A stretch of 42,224 bases of DNA from Lentisphaerae bacterium ADurb.BinA184. GTDB lineage: Bacteria > Verrucomicrobiota > Lentisphaeria > Oligosphaerales > MVZH01. Both the position numbers and the translations under genes were made by a program. The notes under the pieces are model-generated. The model was given only the letters and a program-made list of their open reading frames with translations. It was not told the DNA's origin and did not search any database. Positions 34,983-42,224 of this stretch are shown here, piece by piece. Where the stretch lies: contig MVZH01000010.1 of the NCBI GenBank assembly GCA_002068325.1, positions 1 through 42,224 of the forward strand, read 5' to 3'. The stretch's first letter is position 1. The number at the start of each line of letters is the position of its first letter.

Positions 34983-35050
34983 CGCCTGGCGGCGCTCGGT
35001 AGACAGTCTTGCCCGGTTGTTCCCATGGGGATTCCGGCTCGGCACTGCGC

Positions 35051-36724
35051 CTACGGCTCGGGGGGCGGGGGGCGATGGTCGCCGGAACGGATGGCGACCC
35101 GGCGGATCTTGCCGCTGATCGTCTTGGGCAGCTCGTCAACGAACTCGATCAGGCGCGGGTACTTGTAGGGGGCGGTGACCCGGCGGACGTGATTTTGGAG
35201 GTCGGTGGCCAGCTCGGGCGTTCCCGTGTAGCCGCGGGCCAGGACTACGGTGGCCTTGACGACCTGGCCGCGGTCGGGGTCGGCGACCCCGGTGACCGCG
35301 CACTCCAGCACCGCGGGGTGTTCGAGCAGGGCACTCTCGACCTCGAAGGGGCCGATGCGGTACCCGGAGCTCTTGATGAGGTCGTCGGCGCGGCCCACGA
35401 ACCAGTAGTACCCGTCGGCGTCGCGGCGGGCCATGTCCCCCGTGTAATAGAGGCCGTCATGCCACACGGAGCGGGTCAGTTCGGGGTCGCGGCAGTAGCC
35501 GTCGAACATGCCGACCGGGCGGTGCCGGTCGGTTCGCAGCACGATCTGCCCGTCCTCGCCCGGCCCGCAGGCGTGGCCGTCCTCGTCGAGCAGATCAATG
35601 TCGTAGCCGGGGGAGGGTTTGCCCATTGAGCCGGGGCGCGGTTCGAGCCAGGGGAAGGTGCCGATGGTGACGGTCAGCTCGGTCTGTCCGTAGCCTTCCA
35701 TCAGGGCGAGGCCGGTGGCCTTGTGGAACTGTTGGAAGACCTCGGGGTTGAGGGGTTCGCCGGCGACCGTGCAGTATTCGAGGGCCGGGAAGCGGTAGCG
35801 GCTGAGGTCCTCCTTGATGAGGAAGCGGAAGACCGTGGGCGGGGCGCAGAACGAGGTCACCCCGTGCCCGGTCAGCACGTCGAGCATGGCGCGCGGCACG
35901 AAGCGGTCGTAGTCGTAGACCATGACGGCGGCGCCGCTGAGCCACTGGCCATAGATCTTCCCCCATGCCGCCTTGGCCCAGCCGGTGTCCGCCACGGTCA
36001 GGTGCAGGCCGCCGGGCCGCACGTTCTGCCAGTAGCGCGCGGTGAGGATGTGCCCGAGCGGATAGGTGCAGTTGTGTTGCACCATCTTGGGCATGCCGGT
36101 GGTGCCCGAGGTGAAGTACAGCAGGAGGGGGTCGCGGTTGGTGGTGGCCTGGCTGCCCTGCGGCCGCTCGAAGCGTTCCGGCATCCGGCGCACCCGGTCG
36201 TCGTAGCTGACCCAGCCCGGGCGGTCGCCGCCCACCATCACGCGGGTGACCCGGCCGCCCGTCTCGTCCACCGCGGCGTCAACTTCCTCGGCCACCTTGC
36301 CGTCGGCCACGGCGACGATGGCGGCGATGGAGGCGGCCTTGATGCGGTACGCGATGTCCTTGCGGGTGAGCAGATGGGTGGCCGGGATGGCGACGGCGCC
36401 CAGCTTGTGCAGGGCCAGCAGGCAGAACCAGAACTCGTAGCGGCGCTTCAGGACCAGCATCACCGCATCGCCTTTGCGGACTCCGCAACCGCGGAACAGG
36501 TTGGCGGCACGGTCGCTCTCGCGCTTGACCTCGGCGAAGCTGAACTGGGCCTGGCCGCCCTTGTCGTCGCACCACACCAGGGCGCGCCGGCCGGGGTCAA
36601 CGCCGGCCAGCACGTCAACCACGTCGTAGCCGAAGTTGAAGTCCGTCGGCACGCGGATCTCCATGTGGGCGGCGAAGTCCTCGTACGAGCGGAAGTCCTG
36701 GCGGGCAAGAAAGTACTTGAGCAT
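35051..36724 (-). CDS. AMP-forming acyl-CoA synthetase
   Basis: 557 residues. Activates a carboxylic acid to acyl-AMP and then acyl-CoA. ANL-family motifs in order: phosphate loop YFTSGTTGMPKM (about 207-218), AGEPLNP, GYGQTE (A5), YYTGD (A7), hinge GRADDLIKSSGYRIGPFEVE (A8), and PKTISGKIRR with the catalytic Lys (A10) near the end. Overall it is most like the medium-chain/aryl (ACSM-type) group by the WAKAAWGKIYGQW and HNCTYPLGH segments. The ATG has only AAGG 5 bases upstream. Divergent from the TPR membrane protein, with 240 bases between. The acid it uses cannot be told from sequence. Confidence 0.93.
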   Translation of the reverse strand: MLKYFLARQDFRSYEDFAAHMEIRVPTDFNFGYDVVDVLAGVDPGRRALVWCDDKGGQAQFSFAEVKRESDRAANLFRGCGVRKGDAVMLVLKRRYEFWFCLLALHKLGAVAIPATHLLTRKDIAYRIKAASIAAIVAVADGKVAEEVDAAVDETGGRVTRVMVGGDRPGWVSYDDRVRRMPERFERPQGSQATTNRDPLLLYFTSGTTGMPKMVQHNCTYPLGHILTARYWQNVRPGGLHLTVADTGWAKAAWGKIYGQWLSGAAVMVYDYDRFVPRAMLDVLTGHGVTSFCAPPTVFRFLIKEDLSRYRFPALEYCTVAGEPLNPEVFQQFHKATGLALMEGYGQTELTVTIGTFPWLEPRPGSMGKPSPGYDIDLLDEDGHACGPGEDGQIVLRTDRHRPVGMFDGYCRDPELTRSVWHDGLYYTGDMARRDADGYYWFVGRADDLIKSSGYRIGPFEVESALLEHPAVLECAVTGVADPDRGQVVKATVVLARGYTGTPELATDLQNHVRRVTAPYKYPRLIEFVDELPKTISGKIRRVAIRSGDHRPPPPEP

Positions 36725-36964
36725 GGCGCCTTGCCGGGCATAGTCCTGGAGAAGCGGCGTACAGTTCGCACGTAAACGTTCAATCTACTTCAAGCCCCCT
36801 GGATTGCCAGGCTGCGCCGGGGGCGGCACGTGAGGCCTTGGTTCGCGTGGGCGGCGGCGAGGTGCAACCGCCGCAAGACCCGGTATGTTACCGACCATTG
36901 TGGCCGAGCGGCTGCCGTGAAGCCCGCGGGGGTTCGCTGCCACCCCGCGGCTTGGGATACTCGC

Positions 36965-39421
36965 ATGGCTGTCCTGAAGAATCCATGGGTACAGTTCGCC
37001 GTTGGCGTCGTCGCCTTGGCCGGGCTGTGCGTGGCGGTCTACTACCACGGCCTCGACGCGCCGTACCTGCTGCATGACGCCGAACGCCTCGCCGGCAATC
37101 CCGCCGTGACCAGCCCCGACGGGTTGGCCGCGGCCTGGATTCCTGATCACGGGCGTGTCTACCTGCCGCTCACCGACACCGTGACGGCGCTCGGCTGGCG
37201 GCTATGGGGCGGGAACGCCATGGCCTTCCGGATCCTCGCGCTGCTCCTGCACGTCGGCGCGGCCGCGGCCCTGTGGCGGATCATGGACCGGTACAGCGTG
37301 CCGGCCGCCTGGATGGTGGCGGCGGTGTTCGCCGTGCATCCGGTGAACGCCCTCTCGGTGGTCTGGATCAGCCACCTCGCCAATCCCCTGGCCTTGTGCC
37401 TCGGGCTGATCTCGGTGCGGGTCTTCCTGCGGTACATCGTTCGGAAGAGGCTGTGGATGCTGGCGGCCAGCCTGGTGTTGTTCGGGCTGGCGGTGTCGGC
37501 GTACTGGATGGTGGCGCCGCTGGCGTTGGTCATGCTCGGGGCGGCGTGGCGCAAGTACAAGGGGTTGCGTCTGCGCACGTTCCTGGTCTCCGCGCCGGCC
37601 CTGTTGCTGGCCCTGGTCGGGGCGGGGCTGGCGCTGGGGCTGGGCGGGCGGCTGGCCTCCGCCGGCCCGGAACCGCCGCCGCTGACGCCCGTGCTGCGGC
37701 TGGCCGCAGCGTCCTACGCGCTGTGGTTCTACATCGTCAAGACGGTGTGGCCTTTCGACTTGGGGGTGCTCTACCCGCCGGTGCGCGTCACCACCGCCCA
37801 CCTTTTCCCGGGGGCCCTGCTGGGGCTGGTGACGGTCTGCATCCTGCTGGTGCCGAGAAAGTTGCGCCGCCGTTGGAAGTGGTATGCCGGCCTGGTGGGC
37901 GCCCTGCTGGCCTTCTACGTCCTGGTCGCGCCGGCCCTCGGCATCCTGCCGCCGACCGTCATGCCGTACTCGCGGACCGGCGACTACTGGCTGTACCCGT
38001 CGAGCGGGGCCCTGATTGCGCTGGTCATCGGTCTGGCGGCCTGGATTGTGAAGCGGGGCGGGATCGTGGTGCAGCGGGCCGCGGCCGTGGCCGGCATCTG
38101 GCTGGTGGCGGGGCTGGCTTTCCTCACGTGGACGCGGGTGGCCACGCTTGGCGACCCGGTCCGAATGTGGCGCGACGAGATGGCGCGCAACCCGCGCTCG
38201 TCCCTCCCCCCCCTGCAACTCGGGCTGATCCTGGGCGGACGCGGCGAGGATGCCGAGGCGCTGGCCCTCCTCGAAAAAGTCTGCGCCGAGGGGACGACCG
38301 ACCCGGAGGCCTACCGCACCGCAGGGCGGCTGCACCTGAAGGCCGGCAACGTGGAGAAGGCGCGGCTCGCCCTCGAGAAGGCCAGGAACCTCGACCCCGA
38401 GGACGAGGAGACACACCTGCTTCTGGCCCACATGCACTTGGCGGCCGGCGAGCCGCAGATCGCCATCGATGCCTACAAGAAGGCGCTGGCCGTCAACCCT
38501 GCCAACGCCGCCACCCGCAACGACCTGGCCGCGCTCTTCCTGCAGGCCGGGCGCACCGACGACGGGCTGGCCGAGGTCCGCGAAGCCATTCGCCTCGACC
38601 CCGGCAACGCCTCGTACCGGACCAATCTCGCCCTGGCCCTGATCAACACCAACCGCATGGACGAGGCGGTCGACCTGCTGCGCAGCCTGCTTCAGACGCA
38701 GCCCAAGCTCGCCCAGGCCCACCACTACTTGGGCATCGCCCTCCAGGCGCGCGGGGACACCAAGGGCGCGATCGCCGCCTACGAAACCGCCCTCGACTGC
38801 GGCATGGAGGATCGCGCCGCCGTTCACAACAACCTTGGCCTGGCCTACGGCAGCCTGGGCGACTACGACAGGGCGGCCACCCAGTTCGCCCGTGCCATCG
38901 TCGCGAACCCCCATGAGCCGGCCTCCTACGGCAATCACGGGCTGATGCTGATGAAGCAGGGCAAGTACAAGGAGGCGATCGAGCAGTACCGCCGCGCCCT
39001 CGACATCAATCCCAACGCCCCCGAGTTCTACCACGGGATGGCCGGCGCCCTCGCCAGCGACGGCGAGCCGGCCGAGGCCATCAAGTACTACCGGCAGGCC
39101 CTGCTGCTGAACCCCAAGTATGTCCCGTCGCTGGCTGAAGCCGCCGCCCTGATTCTGCGCGCGAACAACGAACGGGTCGGCACCCCGCGCGAGGCCGTCG
39201 AGCTGGCCGAGACCGGGCGCGAACTCACCCAGGGCCGGGATCTCGCCGTCATCGGCGTGTTGATTGATGCCCTGGCCGCCGCCGGGCGGCGTGACGACGC
39301 GATCGATCTGGCCGGCCGCACCGCCGCCGCCCTCGAAAACGACGGCCATCGCGACCTTGCCGGCCCGTTCCGCGAACGCATCGAGACCCTCCGCCAGCCC
39401 ACGGCCGAACCCGCGCCCTGA
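36965..39421 (+). CDS. GT-C/TMTC-like membrane protein with C-terminal TPR array
   Basis: 818 residues. The N-terminal half has about 10 hydrophobic helices. After the first helix comes a loop GLDAPYLLHDAERLAGNPAV, equivalent to the NGFVWDDxxLIxxN loop of protein O-mannosyltransferase-like (GT-C) proteins, but with HDAE in place of the acidic DD pair. The landmark AVHPVNALSVVWISHLAN is also typical. From about residue 430 follow nine or ten TPR motifs (EAYRTAGRLHLKAGNVEKAR, VHNNLGLAYGSLGDYDRA, ASYGNHGLMLMKQGKYKEAI). Human TMTC proteins share this order. The start at 36965 is inferred from the first helix; the ribosome site (GGGA) is weak, and an earlier ATG at 36830 lies in non-protein-like sequence. 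A glycosyl-transfer role is family inference; the changed acidic loop makes activity doubtful. Confidence 0.85.
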   Translation: MAVLKNPWVQFAVGVVALAGLCVAVYYHGLDAPYLLHDAERLAGNPAVTSPDGLAAAWIPDHGRVYLPLTDTVTALGWRLWGGNAMAFRILALLLHVGAAAALWRIMDRYSVPAAWMVAAVFAVHPVNALSVVWISHLANPLALCLGLISVRVFLRYIVRKRLWMLAASLVLFGLAVSAYWMVAPLALVMLGAAWRKYKGLRLRTFLVSAPALLLALVGAGLALGLGGRLASAGPEPPPLTPVLRLAAASYALWFYIVKTVWPFDLGVLYPPVRVTTAHLFPGALLGLVTVCILLVPRKLRRRWKWYAGLVGALLAFYVLVAPALGILPPTVMPYSRTGDYWLYPSSGALIALVIGLAAWIVKRGGIVVQRAAAVAGIWLVAGLAFLTWTRVATLGDPVRMWRDEMARNPRSSLPPLQLGLILGGRGEDAEALALLEKVCAEGTTDPEAYRTAGRLHLKAGNVEKARLALEKARNLDPEDEETHLLLAHMHLAAGEPQIAIDAYKKALAVNPANAATRNDLAALFLQAGRTDDGLAEVREAIRLDPGNASYRTNLALALINTNRMDEAVDLLRSLLQTQPKLAQAHHYLGIALQARGDTKGAIAAYETALDCGMEDRAAVHNNLGLAYGSLGDYDRAATQFARAIVANPHEPASYGNHGLMLMKQGKYKEAIEQYRRALDINPNAPEFYHGMAGALASDGEPAEAIKYYRQALLLNPKYVPSLAEAAALILRANNERVGTPREAVELAETGRELTQGRDLAVIGVLIDALAAAGRRDDAIDLAGRTAAALENDGHRDLAGPFRERIETLRQPTAEPAP

Positions 39422-39558
39422 AAGGCCCCCCCCACGCATGCATGGGGCGACATCCTCACCAGCGATGCGGTTCCACCATCTCACGAACGCCTTGGCAGTC
39501 GGGCACGGGCATGGGCAGGCATGAGGCATGGCATCGTATCGGACGGTTGCGATCCCCA

Positions 39559-39607
39559 ATTCACCCTTTACTACCCACCATTCCGCATTCCGCCTTCCGC
39601 GTTCCCT
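39559..39607. repeat. Heptamer array upstream of PEP-CTERM gene
   Basis: Seven consecutive 7-base units: ATTCACC, CTTTACT, ACCCACC, ATTCCGC, ATTCCGC, CTTCCGC, GTTCCCT. It ends 26 bases before the start codon at 39634, so it lies in the leader or promoter region. Confidence 0.65.
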
Positions 39608-39633
39608 GGCCTCAACGTGAAAGGAAGCCTCCG

Positions 39634-41472
39634 ATGAAGCGCACTTCCCCGTCCCCTGTCCTCTTTGCCGTGGTAGTGGCCCTGCTGCTGGCCGTTCACC
39701 TGGCCGGTGCCGCCGCCGTCACCTGGAATGTCGCCGCCGGCGGCACCTGGGACACGACCTCGCTGAACTGGCTGCCGAACCCGCCCGGAACCTACGGCGA
39801 TGCGACGCCCGACAGCGCGTTGTTCGACGACACGGTCACCGGGCCGGACATCCCCATCACAGTGCAGGCCGGTGGAGTCAGCCCGGCCGGCGTGACGGTC
39901 GCCGGCGCCAACAACTACGCGTTGCAGGGCGGCGCCATCGGCGGCAGCGGTGCCCTGTCCAAGAGCGGCACTGGAACCTTGACGTTGCTGGCAGACAACA
40001 CATTCACCGGCGGGGTGACCCTGAGCGGTGGCACAATCGCCGTGGGGGTCAAAGGCAACGAGACCAAGCTGGGAGCGGCCACCGGCACGCTGCACTTCAC
40101 GGGCAACTCCACCCTTCAGGGAACGGTCAACGGCACGTCGTTCACCCGGCCCTTCCTCATCGACAGCGGAGTGACCGCCAGCGTCTACAGCTCCTTGCTC
40201 GCCGGCAACAGCGTCAACGTGCTTGGCAAGGTCAGCGGCCAAGGCACGCTCAAGTTCAGCGGGACAAGTTGGTTCCAGCTCAACAATGCCGCCAACGACT
40301 GGAGCGGGGGCCTGGATCTCTCCGGCACGGTCACCGTTCACAACGACGGCTCGTTCGGCGCTGCCGGCAACCCCATCACCCTCAACACGGGCGGCAGCCT
40401 GCGCAGTACGACATTCAGCACCTCGCGCAACATCACGATCAACGGCGGGCAGTTCAACCCCGACGGGCAGACGCTCACGTGGAACGGCGTCATCAGCGGC
40501 ACCGCGCTGCGCCAGGCGGGGAACGGCGGCACGCTCGTCCTGACCAATCCGGCGAACAGTTTCGATGGCGTGAAGTTCGAGGGCAGCGGCCCCACCCTGG
40601 TATTCGGCGCCGACGCACACCTTGGCGTCGGCGGCATCACGCGCGCCAACGTCGGCGACCCCACCCTACGTATTGTCGGCACCACCCCCGGCACGTTCAC
40701 CAAGGCGGTGGCCGTGGGCACCGGCACCGGGAGCCTGCGCTTCGAGGTGGCGGAGAGCACCGCGACGGCGACGTGGAACGGCGTGATCTCCGGCACCAGT
40801 ACCACCGTCGCCGTTGCCAAGCGGGGCCCCGGCCGCCTGATCCTTGCCAACGACAACACCTACCTGGGCCCCACCAACGTCAACGCCGGAACCCTCCTGG
40901 TGAATGGCACCACGGCCAGCCAGCGTGCTTACACCGTAGCCGACGGAGCCACCCTCGGGGGCACCGGCAGCATCGGCCTGGCGGCGGGGTCGGCATTCAC
41001 GGCGGTTTCGGGGGCCACGGTGGCACCCGGGCAGAGCGTCGGCACCCTGACCGTCGGAGGCAGTCTCGTCCTCGACGCCGGCAGCACGCTGGCGATCGAG
41101 ATTGAGGGCTTGGGCACGGGGCAATACGACCGGCTGGTCGTCGCCGGCGCCGCCAACACCGTGACCCTCGGCGACGGCGCCCTGCTGGCCCTCGACATCG
41201 CGTCCGGACTGCCGCCGGCCGCGGTCGGCGCGGCCCTTTACATCCTGGACAACCAGACGAGCTCCGCGGTGCTCGGCGCGTTCCAGTATGATGAAGGCGA
41301 CCTGGTCGGTGTCTTTGCCGGGAAGAGGTGGCAGATCACCTACCGGGCGGACACCGGTGCGGGGATCAGCGGCGGCAACGACATTGCGCTGGTGGCCATC
41401 CCCGAACCGAGCCTGGCGGCCCTGCTCCTGGCCATGGCGCCGCTGGTCGTGCGCCGCCGCGCCCGCCGTTGA
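39634..41472 (+). CDS. Autotransporter-associated strand-repeat protein with PEP-CTERM tail
   Basis: 612 residues. Signal peptide (SPVLFAVVVALLLAVHLAGAA), then VTWNVAAGGTWDTTSLNW, the usual opening of this family. Autotransporter-associated repeats follow: LSKSGTGTLTLLADNTFTGG, VTLSGGTIAV, AKRGPGRLILANDNTYLGPT and NVNAGTLLVNGT. ATVAPGQSVGTLTVGGSLVL begins the closing segment. The tail is IPEPSLAALLLAMAPLVV then RRRARR, the PEP-CTERM signal for exosortase. There is no outer-membrane autotransporter barrel. AAGGAAG lies 8 bases before the ATG. Likely surface-bound or released beta-helical protein. It is 212 bases after the TPR protein, same strand. Confidence 0.9.
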   Translation: MKRTSPSPVLFAVVVALLLAVHLAGAAAVTWNVAAGGTWDTTSLNWLPNPPGTYGDATPDSALFDDTVTGPDIPITVQAGGVSPAGVTVAGANNYALQGGAIGGSGALSKSGTGTLTLLADNTFTGGVTLSGGTIAVGVKGNETKLGAATGTLHFTGNSTLQGTVNGTSFTRPFLIDSGVTASVYSSLLAGNSVNVLGKVSGQGTLKFSGTSWFQLNNAANDWSGGLDLSGTVTVHNDGSFGAAGNPITLNTGGSLRSTTFSTSRNITINGGQFNPDGQTLTWNGVISGTALRQAGNGGTLVLTNPANSFDGVKFEGSGPTLVFGADAHLGVGGITRANVGDPTLRIVGTTPGTFTKAVAVGTGTGSLRFEVAESTATATWNGVISGTSTTVAVAKRGPGRLILANDNTYLGPTNVNAGTLLVNGTTASQRAYTVADGATLGGTGSIGLAAGSAFTAVSGATVAPGQSVGTLTVGGSLVLDAGSTLAIEIEGLGTGQYDRLVVAGAANTVTLGDGALLALDIASGLPPAAVGAALYILDNQTSSAVLGAFQYDEGDLVGVFAGKRWQITYRADTGAGISGGNDIALVAIPEPSLAALLLAMAPLVVRRRARR

Positions 41473-41473
41473 T

Positions 41474-41497
41474 CGGCCGAGGCGCCTACAGAACCCC
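41474..41497 (+). repeat. Post-stop repeat, copy 2
   Basis: CGGCCGAGGCGCCTACAG followed by AACCCC, 2 bases after the PEP-CTERM gene stop. Matches the copy at 34733-34755 except for one substitution and one inserted base. Confidence 0.6.
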
Positions 41498-41526
41498 GGC
41501 GGACAACAACGGCCTCGTGGGATGGA

Positions 41527-41547
41527 GGGCGGACCTCCGTGTCCGCC
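41527..41547. repeat. Hairpin repeat in convergent spacer
   Basis: GGCGGAC, loop CTCCGT, GTCCGCC: a perfect 7-base-pair stem at 41528-41547. The 19-base core at 41527-41545 is identical to 25930-25948. Placed between two convergent genes, it may act as a terminator, but no T-run follows. Confidence 0.6.
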
Positions 41548-41749
41548 AAGTCATACCCGAGGATCCGGTCTGCCGCGGCGGAACCCGGCGACACCTGTCT
41601 GCGCCAAGCGCAACGCGGCAGGCAGGCGGAGGTCGTCCCCTCAGTCCGTCTGACAGCAGTCCTTGTCGAGGCCGGTGGAGGTTCGGGCTCCGTCCCGGCC
41701 AGTGTTGCCAGGGTTCTGCCAGCGGCTCTGCACCCCGGGCCTTCCGCCG

Positions 41750-42224
41750 TCAGTCTTCCAGTCGGAAGCGGATGCGGACCTGCATGCGGAAGGAGACCGG
41801 GCGGCGGTTGCGCTGGCCAGGCTCGAAGCGCCAGCGGCGCACCGCGGCCGTGGCGGCCCCCTCGAAGATGCCGGGCGGCGAGGAAGCCTGGGCGACCGCT
41901 TCCGTGACGCGCCCGCTCTCGTCAACCGTGAACACGATGTCGGCGTAGCCCTCGATGCTCTGGCGGCGGGCGTTGAAGGGATAGGCCGGCGTGGGCTGGC
42001 TGAGCGGAACCGGCGGGCTGTCCAGCAGGCTGACTTCAACCGGCGGCTCGCTGGCGGGAGCGGCGACCGGCGCGGGGGCCGGCGCGGTGGGGGGCGGTGC
42101 GGCCGGAACAGGGGCGGCGGCGAGGGGACCGGCCGCGGGGACAAAGTCGAGGGCGAAGTCCCCGGCGGCCTCAAAAGCCGGCAACTCAAGGGCGAGCGGG
42201 AGGCTGGCGGCGGCCGCGGGAGAT
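41750..42224 (-). CDS. TonB-family protein, 5' end beyond window
   Basis: About 157 C-terminal residues; the frame is open to the right edge, so the N terminus with its membrane anchor is missing. The first part visible is a Pro/Ala-rich linker (PAPAPVAAPASEPP), followed by the TonB C-terminal domain: PAYPFNARRQSIEGYADIVF, then TVDESGRVTEAVAQASSPPG, IFEGAATAAVRRWRFEPG and VSFRMQVRIRFRLED. TonB passes energy from ExbB/ExbD to outer-membrane receptors across the periplasm. The canonical YP motif appears as AYP. Convergent with the PEP-CTERM gene. Which receptor it serves is not visible. Confidence 0.9.
   Translation of the reverse strand, partial: SPAAAASLPLALELPAFEAAGDFALDFVPAAGPLAAAPVPAAPPPTAPAPAPVAAPASEPPVEVSLLDSPPVPLSQPTPAYPFNARRQSIEGYADIVFTVDESGRVTEAVAQASSPPGIFEGAATAAVRRWRFEPGQRNRRPVSFRMQVRIRFRLED

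Larger units (their letters stand above)
34732..35050. other. Convergent spacer with REP/MITE-like element
   Basis: No gene. It separates the plus-strand HTH-EIIA gene from the minus-strand acyl-CoA synthetase and contains the post-stop repeat and the palindromic element, listed separately. Confidence 0.7.

Noticed and set aside
37202..39559. Minus-strand open frame of 785 codons
   Set aside because: Antisense to the TPR protein; text is Gly/Arg/Gln-rich without structure.

Overview
The window looks like a GC-rich chromosome segment from the Planctomycetes-Verrucomicrobia-Lentisphaerae side of the bacteria, most likely Lentisphaerota-like. The evidence is the gene types: exported proteins built from autotransporter-associated strand repeats and ending in PEP-CTERM sorting tails, a prepilin-like FTLIE protein, a large sulfatase, a TMTC-like TPR membrane protein and a fused HTH-EIIA regulator. 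This placement is inferred from gene content, not from a marker gene.

Layout. 1-8210 is a minus-strand cluster read from sulfatase through a DUF4239 membrane protein, an outer-membrane barrel and a lipoprotein lipase into a repeat protein that leaves the left edge. 8211-9502 is mostly gene-poor and holds one candidate small gene. 9503-14536 is a single giant secreted protein of 34 propeller-type repeats in blocks of 6, 14 and 14, separated by two PEGA-like domains. 14537-18366 holds a small minus ORF, a regulator remnant, a PEP-CTERM protein coupled to a prepilin-like protein, and a transposase tail. 18367-22236 is a 1289-residue exported protein with a CBM9-like domain at each end of a propeller. 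22237-23395 is debris: a protein tail and an IS3-type OrfA head.

23396-32466 is the metabolic core on the minus strand. Translation-coupled ppx-ppk1-hypE-hypA-hypB overlap stop to start and are followed by a release-factor-like rescue protein. After a repeat-bearing gap comes an unusual fusion of a histidine kinase with a CoA-disulfide-reductase-type flavoprotein and a rhodanese. The hypB gene lacks its whole P-loop segment although its other motifs are intact.

32679-42224 holds a ROK sugar kinase divergent from an HTH-EIIA regulator, an acyl-CoA synthetase, a GT-C/TPR membrane protein, a second PEP-CTERM strand-repeat protein, and a TonB-family protein cut by the right edge.

The intergenic spaces carry several repeat classes: a REP/MITE-like element, hairpin repeats, heptamer arrays and a sequence repeated directly after two stop codons. 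The main candidates for something new are the kinase-flavoprotein-rhodanese fusion, the P-loop-less HypB inside a polyphosphate operon, and the 34-repeat giant protein.
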